Source: Branchiostoma floridae
Lineage: Eukaryota > Chordata > Leptocardii > Amphioxiformes > Branchiostomatidae
Length of the DNA: 64,000 nucleotides
Direction: 5' to 3'
Assembly (NCBI RefSeq): GCF_000003815.2
Contig: NC_049981.1
Location: 5,954,949 to 6,018,948, forward strand
Shown here: piece by piece, positions 27,201 through 40,600 of the stretch
How the letters are laid out: each line of letters begins with the position of its first letter
Numbering within the stretch: the stretch's first letter is position 1
Notes under the pieces: model-generated
What the model was told of the DNA's origin: nothing
What the model saw: only the letters and a program-made list of their open reading frames with translations
Database searches by the model: none
Translations under genes and position numbers: made by a program

Positions 27201-30200
27201 TTCTCGTCCTCGTCCAGATTTCGAAGCAAGTATGAAATCTTGTATGAATTTGTACCAAAATCCAAATTATTGTGATCATTGCTTTGTAGGCGACACCCAG
27301 TAACGTTAGGTAAGGGGGAAGGGAAAAAAACGTGGACAATTAGCTGCGACCTAAGGTGTGCGGGTCAACTTGCGCTGCTGGAAGTCAGATAGCCACTTCT
27401 TTCTGCTTAGAATAAAAAGAGAATCGTTATCAAACATTTTGACAATGTTTTTTTGGTTATGGACTTAACGGCACGGGAAACTCGACCCACACATGTCTGA
27501 TCACAGTTCACCCTTGTTTTTCTCGCCACTTACCTACTGATTTTCAAAAAGACGTTGCCTGAAAAGTCATGACTGCAATGATTTGAAATTTGGAAGATAT
27601 TGATAATACGAGATTTAAGTTGTGCTTATCATTTATGGGTGAGGCCGAGAACTTATTGAATTTCACTCGTAGTACATTGACCTTGAAGGCAAGCTGCGAG
27701 GGGGAGTCAGCTATGCTCTTTATCAAGTAGATTTCTAGCGAGCATACGCTCAATAAATTCATTCTTTCGTGTGTAGTGTGACCGATTGCCACTGGCCTGG
27801 TGGCACTAGATGGATAGGGGGGGATATTTCACATCTATTGTCTATTGTTGGGGATATTTAACATATGGAATTCGTTATTTAACTCATTGTACTTGTACCA
27901 GTAGGTACCCAACCTTAGTCATGAGGTTGTTTTCACGTGCTAGAAGCACCTTCTCGACACACGAAACTTCAATTTTACTTCCCTTTTAAAGGAAGGATGC
28001 AATACTTTGTCTGAGCTATTACAATTTTTGATCGAGTCTCCCTTTAATTGTCTGCTGCTTATTTTAAAAAGAACGTTATATTTGATAATGAAAAAACACG
28101 TTTTCTTACCTTGAAACTCTTGGCACTGCGTACTGTGTTTTCAGGTATGCGCAAAGACTACATAGTGTGCTCATGTAGTTAAATAATTTATCTATTTACT
28201 CAAATTTCAACAAATGGTGGGGAATGCAACACATGTGAAGCAACACGTAGTCGTTCAAAAACATGTTGCACGTACATGTTTGTATTGAAAACCACATCAC
28301 AACAATTCAGGTCTGTAATGTCACATAGATACTAACTAACTGGCTGTACCGAGTATCAGTGACATTTCAGTTACAAATGTACATACGGCCATATACGGCC
28401 AATAGGGCCATATAGTGGTGAAAAAAAAGGGCACCATCCCAGGTTCGAACTCGAGCCTAGAAGTTAGAACTCCATGTGCGAATCAACTACCCCAAGAAAC
28501 ATCACAGGCAATTTGGCCTGCGTGTGCTGATCCAAATGAAGTGACTAAGCTCGTTAATGTACGAGATGGAACTAAGCAATCTACCTGGTAAGAAAAGTAG
28601 ACACAGGCAGTTTAAGGCCTGTGACACCTGTAGATTCTCAGTCGAGCAGTTATATGGCCATAACTTTTGATGTAACCATCTGTTTTCAACAATTTTTGGC
28701 CAGTTAACGTTATTCACCCATATTCAAAATATGATGACAAGAAAATTGTGCATCCTCAATATTTTGGGTTTAAAAAAACATTTTTTGGTAAAAAATAGGG
28801 ATGCTATTAAAATGGGTCTGTGCCCACTATGAAATGATTGTCTAACTGAGTCATATTTTCTGGAGTAATAGATTATATCTCTGTGATATCTAATATGCCT
28901 GGGGATCTTGCCGCTATACCTAGGTAAGGCTCAATTTTGGGGCAAAAACAGAATTTTTTGACAATTTTTTGGTATTTTTCGTACAAATATCAATACAGCC
29001 ACGGAAATCAAAGATATTGCAAGAAGACCCGCTTGATTTCTGAAGGTCTAAGGCTTAATGAACCTAAATCTGCCCAAAACTCGTAATAAAACTGGTGCCC
29101 TGATGTGGGCAGGGGCCGACGAAACATTACTTACCCTACAAGAACTGCGCCAAAGTATGTTTCACTGTACGTAACGTTAACCGATAGTAAAATATGAATG
29201 TTTTATGTCTGTATCTGTTAAATCGCTGTTGTATCAATGCGAAATTTCGCAAGCAGTTAGCCTTATAAGGCATCAGTCAACTGCCATACAATCATTTTGG
29301 GCTAGAAATACCGATTTATAGCATTATTTTGCTGTTTCCTTGAAGTATGAGCGCCTCGCTGTTTTCCCGCCACTCCACACCCCGGGAGGTCGGAACACAT
29401 GTTCGGACTGTACCACACAGCACGAAAACGAATATTTAAGCATACTTTCCGAGATACTTAAATGTAGCCTAAAGGTGGGAAAATATTTCCGCAGAGTTTA
29501 CGGTATCGTAAAGACCACGGAAACCATGGTTTTACATTTCCGTAACCTTTCCGTATTCGTTAAGGCAGATTAAATACATGTAATATCTTTACATAACCTT
29601 TAAGCATCCTTATATGTGCCGTATATGAAACGGGTATTGCTTATGTACAGAAAACATCTACAGGCTTTGAACCGACCATACGTTCACATACAATCAGTTG
29701 ACCTTCGCCTTTTTTTTTTATTTTCGTGGTTCTCTAAGGTGGAAATTACCAATAGGAGATGATATCTTTTCATTGCCCTTCCGTTACAATTGATCTCATA
29801 TACATACTCTTATTAGTATAGGTCTATGGAGACCTCCCCCTTTTGTGTATAGGTGCAAAAAAACATGTCAGAATGGTAGCGTTTATTTTTAATAAGAGGC
29901 ATTGCTTTTACCAAATTAAGAGTATTTCCCGCTCAATATACCACATGCGCCGTTCACTAAAGCAGCTTCTTCAAATGAATAGCTCCTGCTGTGTTTGTGT
30001 GTTATGTTTAACCAAGACAAGCAAATCTCCCATGTGAAAGCTACATATAACAGATACAATCTTTCCGATGTCTTTCCGCTACATTTGAGCTGACTTTACG
30101 TAAAAGGGGGGAGGTTTAAGCAAACCTCCCCCCTTTTATGTATAGGTGGAAAAAAGGTGTCGGAAAGGTATCGTTAATCATTATTTGAAGAAGAGGCATT

Positions 30201-33200
30201 GCTTTTACCAAATTCAGAGTATTTTCCGCTCAATATAGTACATGCGCCGTCCACTAAAGCAGCAGCTTCAAATGAATAGCTCCTGCTGTGTTAGCGTGTT
30301 AAGTTTAACAAAGAAAAGCAAATCTCGTCCTGTGTGAAAGCTACATATAACAGATGCAATCTTTCCGATATCTTTCCGTTGCATTTGAGCTGACTTTACA
30401 TAAAAGGGGGGAGGTTTAAGCAAACCTCCCCCCTTTTATGTATAGGTGGAAAAAAGATGTCGGAAAGGTAGCGTTAATCATTACTTGAAGAAGAGGCATT
30501 ACTTTTACCAAATTAAGAGTATGTTCCGCTCAATATACCACATGCGCCGTTCAATAAAGCAGCGGCTTCAATTGAATAGCTCCTGCTCTGTTTGTATGTT
30601 ATGTTTGACCAAGAAAAGTAAATCTCCTGTGTGAAAGCTACATATAAAAGATACAATCTTTCCGATATCTTTCCGTTACATTTGAGCTGACTTTACATAA
30701 AAGGGGGGAGGTTTAAGCAAACCTTCCCCCTTTTATGTATAGGTGGAAAAAAGATGTCGGAAAGGTAGCGTTAATCATTACTTGAAGAACAGGCATTACT
30801 TTTACCAAATTAAGAGTATTTTCCGCTCAATATACCACATGCGCCGTTCACTAAAGCAGCGGCTTCAAATAAATGGCTCCTGCTGTGTTTGTGTGTTAAG
30901 TTTAACCAAGACAAGCAAATCTCCTCCTGTGTGAAAGCTACATTTAACAGATACAATCTTTCCGATATCTTTCCGTTACATTTGAGCTGACTATACATAA
31001 AAGGGGGAAGATTTAAGCAAACCTCCCCCCTTATATGTATAGGTGGAAAAAAGGTGTCGGAAAGGTAGCGTTAATCATTATTTGAAGAAGAGGCATTGCT
31101 TTTACCAAATTAAGAGTATCTTCCGCTCAATATAGTACATGCGCCGTCCACTAAAGCAGCAGCTTCAAATGAATAGTTCCTGCTGTGTTAGCGTGTTAAG
31201 TTTAACCAAGAAAAGCAAATCTCGTCCTGTGTGAAAGCTACATATAACAGATACAATCTTTCCGATGTCTTTCCGTTACATTTGAGCCTACTTTACATAA
31301 AAGGGGGGAGGTTTAATCAAACCTCCCCCCTTTTATGTATAGGTGGAAAAAATATGTCGGAAAGGTAGCGTTAATCATTATTTGAAGAAGAAGCATTATT
31401 TTCCGCTCAATATACCACATGCGCCCTCACTAACGCAGCGGCTTCGCCTGAATAGCCCCTGCTGTGTTAACGTGTTGAGTTTAACCAAGATAAGCAACCT
31501 TTACTCTTGGTTAAAACTTACATATAGCAGATACAATTTTTGGAATGTATAGGTGCAAAAAAGATGTCGGAAAGGTAGCGTTAATTATTATTCTTAAAAG
31601 AGACATTGCTTTTATCAAATTACGAGTATTTTCCGCTCAATATACCACATGCGCCGTTCACTAAAGTAGCGACTTCGCCTGAATAACTCATTCTGTGTTA
31701 GCGTGTTTGACGAAACAAGGAAAATCAAAATATCCTCATGGGTGAAACATAAATATAACATATGGTATCTTTCCAATGTCTTAACGTTACCATTGAGCTC
31801 ACTTTACACAAAAAGATGCTATGTACAGGTGCAAGAAAGATGTCGGAAAGGTAGCGTTTATTTTTTCCAGTAGTATCGTATGTATGATATCGTTCCGTTA
31901 CCTTTGCCTTTGAGCTTAATTTTCAGAAAAATCTCTGAACTTTCTTTACAGAGGTGGAGATCAATAGTTACAGAAAAAGATGTTGGAGAGGTAGCGTTAT
32001 TATTATTGAAAGCAAGGAAATCAAGGAGGTTGAGGAAATTAAATATTTAACCTCCTTGTTGAAAGGAAACAACAGTCGCCGGGAGCACTGCGTACATGCC
32101 CCCGAAGATTGGTGGTCATAATTACGGCGTGTTCCCGTTCAGGGTAAGAGGACTAGTACTGGGCGGCCTGTCCAGTATGTCGCTCGCGGGTGGCTGTGCC
32201 TTGTAGCTTGGCATCCCGACGACATAGCGTCCTCACTACCCGGTAACGTATCATGGGAATATAGCGGGTTTGCTGTTTATATAATTGTACAAAAAAACTT
32301 TCTTATCATCTGGAAGAACATTTATTATCTACAAGCAATAATCACGTTCTCCCAGAAAGGCTGATATTTTCAAGGAGCTTTTATCACTGATAAAAGCTCC
32401 TTGGTATTTTCTAGTGTGGTAACAGTTGTGTTTAGCTTAACCTTGGCTAAACAGCGTACAAAGGGGATGGTGTTTTTCAAATTCAAATTTATTCGCCGTC
32501 AACTATGAATAACGAACAACGCGGCATTGAATTTCTAATTAGCAGCTCCCAGAAGAGGCCAGTCATGTGATAGGGCGTTATCCAATGACAGACAAAGGTG
32601 GGTATTTTTAAACCTAACGAATATGCCATAATTTATAGAAGAAACCAGTTTGCAGGGCGTCTGTTTCGGGACAAGTCAAGAAGGAGCCTTGGACCCGTTT
32701 CAACACACGGATTATCGGCGTGGCTTTGCCGCAAATGGATTCGAAAGGAACTACAGGACGAAACGGACATAACCATAGGGCACTCAAGGCTTGCCAGAAA
32801 CGGAGTATGCTGGAGAGTCTTCAACGGGGCACAACTCAGGGTGAATTCAAGACTGTGTCGTCTTGACCAGCATAAGCTGGCGGAGACATGGAGAGCACGG
32901 CCTGTTCATCACAAAACAGTACCCGTCTTCGGGAATCTCAGCGGATTTTTCCTAATGTGATGGCCAGATGGAACTATGTTGCTTGAAATGACGTCTTTCC
33001 AGGCGTATCGCCCGACACTGGACTCCAAATTGTGGACTTAAATGTAGCGGAGATTCGTGTATGGATATTGTACACCGATTGTTCCCTCGGTCGACCAATC
33101 CAAGTCCACCATTAGAATCACAAGATAGTTTAGACGGCGAAGCCATAGATACCGGTGTAGGTATGATTCACACCAAATAAGACACGCATACCCGATGCAA

Positions 33201-34458
33201 AAGTTCCAATTTAAGCCACACAAAACACATAAAGCCTACCTAAAGATGCGGAAAGGTTTAAACTTACGCCGCCTTTACTAAAAATAAATGACAACTATAG
33301 TCCAAGGAAAGATCACGGAAAGCGTACGTTTCTGCACTTCTTCACGTGCCTTTCAGAGTGTGTAAACGACACATAAACGTGGGGAAATCGTGACGGAAAT
33401 CGACTGTAAATGTGGTCAAAAGATCACGGAAAGGTCTTAAGAAACGCGTGCTTTCCGCCCGTATAGGTTACGAAAAACTGTCATTAACGACGCCTTTAAG
33501 CGTCTAATAGTTGCGGAAAGGCACGTGAAGGAGTGCCGAAACGTACATATAAGTGCATTAAAGGGAATCTTTACGTTCACGGATAGATGTCGTTAAGTTG
33601 CGGAAAGGGTGCAGAAAGGTCTTAATAAACGCGTGCTTTCCGCCCGTATAGGTTACGAAAAACTGTCATTAACGACGCCTTTAAGCGTCTAATAGTTGCG
33701 GAAAGGCACGTGAGGAGTGCCGAAACGCACATTTAAGTGCCAACGTAAAGGTAACATTAAAGGGAACCTTTACGTTCACGGATAGATGTCGTTAAGTTGC
33801 GGAAAGGGTGCAGAAACGTCGCGTTTACGTTGAGTTTAAGCTTGCTTAAATACCAGATTTCGTGCTGTGCCACTTGCAGCTCTCGCGGGGTCTGCCCTTT
33901 TGTTAACTGCTTCTAGTTATGCCGATATTTGATAAATACTAGATCAATATCTTTAGCATTCAACATTAATAAGTCTCAAGAAAAGTAATTAGTGTGGCCA
34001 ATGCATCGTAAGTTCCCGTTTTCACAATGTAACATTAGGTACTGACATTGGACCGTTCTAAAAACTCTCCGGCCCGGCGGGGTTACCTGAGGTCACGCAG
34101 TGGTTCGAATTTCATGTTCGACCAAAATTGTCACAGGCCTTAAAGTGCCCGAGGATAAAGGTTTACTATGAGGTTATCCTAATGCTATTCATGTTAATAA
34201 TCTGGTCCAAAAATTAGGCAGATGGTATTTTTCTACTTGAACACTATAATATAGGCGAGTTTATAGTAAAGACAGGTATATGTTCATAAGGTTTTATTAA
34301 TTCTATAGTTTCGAGGTATATGTTCATTAGGTTTTATTAATTCTATTGTTTCGAGGAGTCTTGGGTGGCCTTTGCCAAAATGGCAAAGTTTATGTTTTTG
34401 GCCTGTGAGTCTGTGCGCCTGTGTGTGCCTGTGTGTGTGTATGTGTATTTGTTTGCGC

Positions 34459-34498
<40 letters not shown>

Positions 34499-34502
34499 TT
34501 GT

Positions 34503-34560
<58 letters not shown>

Positions 34561-34564
34561 TTGT

Positions 34565-34618
<54 letters not shown>

Positions 34619-37600
34619 ACAGTATAAGTCGAGAAGTCTTGGGTGGATCCCGATTATATTTGGTAGGTTGGAAGGGATCAGGAAAACGAAGGTCAAGTTT
34701 CATATTGTGTAGCATATTTGCTATTGGACATCTAAAATTGATTTTTAGTTAGGGCATAAAAGACCAGTTTCTTCTAAATTACTACAGTGTCAATGACGAA
34801 AACTAGTGGATGCTAGTTGAAACGTCTGACCCTTACAAAATAATATCCATTTGCTTTAGTAATTGTTTTATGGCATATCTTATTACTTGGATGTCTAACT
34901 TTCATCAACGTTTCTCGAGTTAACTCATTGACATACAAACAATTAAAAAATACAAAGCACGCTGCAGTACTGTGAGAAAACGCCAGGTAAAGCATTTTGC
35001 TTGTGACCAACCTTTCCACAACTGTTACACAAATATCGAATATCACCAAGGCTCATCCACAAGTTTTTGAGTTATATGTTGTTGACCTACACACAGACGC
35101 AACAAGGCTTGTTTCAACATATTGAATAGTCATCTGGTGATGGCAATCATTTTAATGACCTGGTCCAAAAAACAAGTGGATGTATGTTTCCTCTTTTTCC
35201 CCCCACACAATACTATAGTTTTTACATTTGTCGACACTCTTCAGACTTTCTTATGCTGTTCTCTTGAATTCAGATAGAAATACATGCCCAAATGGAGCAG
35301 CCATAAGCGAAACACAAGTGTGTGATGGGGTTGATGACTGTGGAGATAATGCAGACGAACAGAACTGCTGTAAGTATGGGCACAGTTTTTTTACTAAGTT
35401 TGTTCAGTGAAAATGTATCTCTGTTTTTTTTTACTTTTTAGGACCCTTCCCTTTTCCCTTATGACTTCAATTACAATAGAAAGCGGCCTACAGGTCGATT
35501 TGAGGCTTCATGAATAAATAAAGATACTGATGTCGTGATGCAAGCTGAACACAACAGCTGGGTGTTTTGTAATTTTACAGTTGGGCGGGTGCTACCAAAT
35601 TGTATTTGGGGGTGGGTGGAGGAACCAAAAGAATAAATGTAAACATTAGATGCATTTATTAGTTTCATTTTTAAAATCTTTATCAACACCAATTACAAAC
35701 GTCATTAGGGCAAAAAAGGACTGATGCAAGTCCTATTCCAGAAATATATGTTCATTTGTCATGACAATAGTATTCATAAATACACTTTTAAAAATCGGAA
35801 TCAAATGTGGGCCAAGAGCCTGAAATAAAGTTGAAATTGAAAAATTGAAAATTAAAAAAATTTTAAAAAATTAAGGGGTAGTCGTACCTAACCGAAGCTA
35901 TGTACTCATTTCCACAGGGGTTAGAAAGGAATGTCTTCTAAAGTTCCATTTCCATGGACATAAGGTCAAAGACCTATCCCAACTTCCCCACATTGACAGA
36001 CGAACAGAAAGCCACTTTCCTCTTGAAATCGCAAAACCCACAAATTTTAGAAAAGGTGGGGCTTTTCGTCTCCCTCTGCTTCCAAAAAGAAGTCAAACCC
36101 AACCTGTTTAGAAATAGCCAACACTAGTATCAGGTTGGAATATTCTTCATAACTGTCCAAATTTTGTCACTTGTATATCTACAATGTTTATACCATGTAC
36201 TTGCAATTATCCCTCGGGCACGAACTTGCAAATAAACTTGTTCTAATATATGATGCAGGTGAGTGGGAAGGAAGGATGTCATGTAGCAATGGAGAATGTA
36301 TAGATCTGACAAAGGAATGTGTTACGGGGGGCCACATTCCATGTATTGATCATGTGGTGATGCTGCCATGTCTCGATGGATATTGTCCTCAAAAAGTGAG
36401 GCTGCAAAATCCGACATGTGACGATATTGAAGATTGCAGCGACGGAAGCGACGAGTCCTGTCGTGAGTACAATGCATTTTGTTTGATTTCGCAAAAAAGA
36501 GTCAAACACGAGGGGTTGGTTTATGTCACTTATCATTCATGTATTACACCAGTTCTGCGCCAAGCCGAAATGATTCTGCTGCGTGAAATATGTATTGATA
36601 GCGGTGTGAAACATTCATTTTATCACTGCATGTATGTGAAAGTATTTTATCACTGCATGTATGTGAAAGTATCAGCAGATTTTTTTTGGCGAACTGTTGC
36701 TTGGGAGGAGGCTCTATTAGACCTTGAGTTTGAATAGTGCGGTCGTATAGTTACGTTAGCAGCGGTATAAAGTGTTGTTGAAGGGTGTAACTTGTAATCG
36801 CCATACAAGGGGATAGTGTAGTTACTGGTTAGTATTATGGCTATGGAACTAATGAATGAATGAATTAAGTTTTTGGGTCACCGTAGAAATCTCCGCGGCG
36901 TTCCCGACAGTACATCCAATAATATATTATCTGTCGGCTGTAAAAACCCGCTCTTATGATATTGAAAGTACATAGGAAAATCGACGATTTATTTCCGTCC
37001 ACTGAGATTTCCATCATGAAATCTTGTCGCCTGTTTAATAAATATGAAGACACTCCACCTTGTGGCCAACGACCTCTAGGTCAGTCACCTCGGGAAGGGG
37101 AAGCAGAGTAACAACAACTCCCCCTCCAAAACCAGAAAAATAAAACATTCTGAAGTAGTTATGACAAAGCTATGGGTCGGAGTGATTGATTAAATATCTA
37201 TTACAGACCTATAGCTGTTTTATTCTTGCCATCCGGTAATACTTGTGAAAAATAATTCTCCTTTTGGCTAATGATTCCCCCTTTATTCTTCAGCTGCCTC
37301 CACCTGTGACAATGGAGCCCTGTTCCACCCGGTTACTCGATGTGACGGCAAAGACGACTGTGGGGACAACAGTGATGAGCAGAACTGTGGTGAGTTATTC
37401 ACTCTCGGTAACTACTGACAACCCCTTCAAATTTTCTGTATCATTATCTGTATTCGTATCTAAGTAGCCGGTACAACTACCCTGCGGCGAAACACACCAG
37501 CTTCACAGTCACGCGGCGTGGCAGCAGCTGGTTATATTACACTGAACGATCCGTCACACCTCACTTCTGCACATCTATCTGCAAGCGTTTTTTGAAACTA

Positions 37601-40600
37601 TCCTGAGAGAATGCAACTGCTGTGCTTGGTGATAGCAAATCCACACCACGATAGTTCTAGTTTCTGGAAAAGTACGAATGTTTAAACACGTCAATCTTAG
37701 GTTGACAATTCTGGTATTTGAAGGCATAACTGTTTGCATAATACTATAATAGTACGTTAATAGAATATAGTTTGTGTATAGTGCATACTATTATTCAACA
37801 GGAACTAAGAAAGCGTACATAAACAACATTTTGATACCCTGAGAGTCCAAGCATAGCATTGTACATTCGATTCCACTTTAACATCATAATTATTTCAGTA
37901 GAATATTATGTGTAAAACCAATATTTGTGGTGAACCGGGACTAGCATGAGTTGTATTTCAGGGTAGAGGCTAGGAAACTTTGTTGTAATAATCTGCCCCT
38001 TCCCATCTTTTCAGTACACAGTAGACTGGTAATGAGTTATGCATTTCAGGTACGCTAGTCCCGTCAGAAGGGGCAACAATTAACCTAGACATTCTGGTGA
38101 GCCGGCATTTTCCATGAACCTAGTACGAAACGGTCTTTTCACGACCGTGCACAGCATTTATAATGTCATATTTCCTGTCCACAGTCTGTTACTATCTACG
38201 GGACAGAGGGACAACCTACAGGGGCATTGCAAACCGGAACAATTCCTGTCAGTTCTGGACATCTCAGTACCCCCACAACCATAACCACACTCCCCAGGCC
38301 TACCCATCGGCAGGGCTGGAGCGGAACTACTGCCGGAACCCGGACGGGAAGGACAGGCCGTGGTGCTACACAAACAACCCGCTCATCAGATGGATATACT
38401 GCGAGGATGTGTTCGCCTGTGACGGTAACTTCAATATGTGTACTTTTCGACGTTGGCGAATGATGAATACTAACAGACGATGCTATAAGTTTTATGCTGC
38501 CAGGTATACCTCATGTTACATTCAATGCAATTATATAATGATTGTGAATGAAAACATTGTTGACATGCTTTGTACTGTCACTCCTTAACCATCAAACCAC
38601 CGTACCTTTTTTGTGACGTAGATTACCGTATGGGGTCAAAACTGACCCCAAAACGTTTTATACAAATACAGTTATTTGTGTGACTCTTTTTGTGATTTGT
38701 ATATATGTATAGTTTCATTAATCAACGTGGGACAGTCTGACATGATTAGGTGACAATATTTCTAGCTCATTATCATAATTTATGCAAAAAATCATGAGGA
38801 GCACATTTTGCACCAATGCTGTTCAGACCGGGAAGGAGGTTTTTGATGCCTGTACCAACTTCAATGCCGTATAGCGCCTGAATGGCTTGTTCTAGGGCCA
38901 CGAAACTTGGTAACTTTTTAGAAAATGTTGAAAGTAAACATTTTCAGTGAACAAAGTATGTTCATCATTTTTCATGTTGCCATGCCAATGGAATTCTAAC
39001 GGACATATTTATTACGAAATTTTCTGATTTTGTATTAAACATTTAAGTTTTAAGGTTTTCTTAGCAAATAACAGTTGTTTACCACATCTTATGAAATTCA
39101 ACGTAAATTTCATGACTCAATATTCATAATTTATGCTAATTTGATGACGTCATCAGGCAAAATACAAGATGGCGACCGAGACTACCTAGATGACGTCATA
39201 ATGTCGTCATATAACATGATAATGGCACAAAAGTTGGTACAATAATTTTTGTTACATGTACATCATTCTCTGAAAATGTCGTGATCCTACGACAAGTAGT
39301 TTAGGTGTGGGTCGAAAAAGTTTGTTTAAAAAAATGCTGGGGTCAGTTTTGACCCCACTGGACCATGCATAATCTTTCTAGGATAACTTAGTAAACAATG
39401 AGCCAATCTCGGTAAAAACGTAAAAGAAGTTATAGGACATAAATACAAACGAAAAAATGACTAAATATAAAAGAAAATGCCATAATGGCACACATCCATA
39501 TTCGCCTGGGGTCAGTTTTGACCCCATTTTTGTGTTACTACTCCACAAGCTCGGATGACAAACGAGCTAACAAAAAGATGCATTGAGTAAACTTAAAAAT
39601 GAGCACGATGTATATACATATGTTCGAATGCTGCATGTGCTTTGTAAAAAAATATGTCACGACAATATTCAAAGATTTATTTTGACCCACCTCCCACCTC
39701 TTGTTTACTATTTTCAGCCCCACCGACGCGCTGCTTCTTCGTCATTGATAAGGGAAGGAGCTACGCAGGAAAGATTAACAGGTTTGACTTCCCTGTCCTG
39801 GCTACTCTGTCATTTGTGTGTCCAATTGGAGGATGTTTTCATTTCATACTTGATACCGATTTTCAGTCAAAATGTCTGTCAAGTGGTCATGAAGTGCGCA
39901 TGATCGTATTCAAAAATCGATGTTTGCCCGATTTATCTCTTCTCACTTAATAAACGACCCTCAAATCATCGACAACCAGAAAAGTAACAACAAAATTGGT
40001 TGTGCATTGGCTACAAAACGGTACCAACCTGCAACAAACTACCATAACTGTTTCAGTTGGCCCCAAACAACATCAGCCTTAGTTGTGCCATTACATTTGT
40101 GTCATTATGTGCTCCAATCTACAGGGTAGGAGACCGGGTGTGTCAGAGATGGGACTCCCAGTCCCCCCACAGCCATCCCCACACAGCCCAGGCTCTTAAT
40201 ACGTTTATATACCGTATGTCATTACAGGATAGGAGACCGGGTGTGTCAGAGATGGGACTCCCAGTCCCCCCACAGCCACCCCCACACACCACAGGCTCTT
40301 TACACGTTTATATACCGTATATCTGTGCAGGGCAGGAGACCGGGTGTGTCAGAGATGGGACTCCCATTCCCCCCACAGCCATCCTCACACACCACAGGCT
40401 CATCCTGATGCAGGCCTGGAGGAGAACTTCTGCCGTAACCCTGACAACAAGGAGCGGCCCTGGTGCTACACCAAGGACCCAGCATGGAGGTGGGACTACT
40501 GCGACGTGATGGAGTGTGCTGGTAAGACAACTTGATCAAAATCTATATCATCAACTCTGATCGCCCATTAACGTTGTGAACGCAGTATCTTCACAATGCT

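Noticed and set aside
28430-28500. tRNA-like box (GTTCGAACC) on the minus strand
   Set aside because: No seven-base acceptor stem or clean anticodon arm can be paired; at most an old SINE.
30446-31552. Repeated 62-63 codon frames in the 300-bp array
   Set aside because: They begin at GTG rather than ATG, one unit has an internal stop, and the similarity follows the DNA repeat rather than codon positions.
34365-34752. Long Cys/Val-rich and His/Thr-rich open frames
   Set aside because: They are translations of the (GT)n microsatellite.
40057-40509. 150-codon open frame over the kringle repeat
   Set aside because: It reads through the acceptors of all three 103-bp copies in the wrong frame; the kringle is encoded in another frame.
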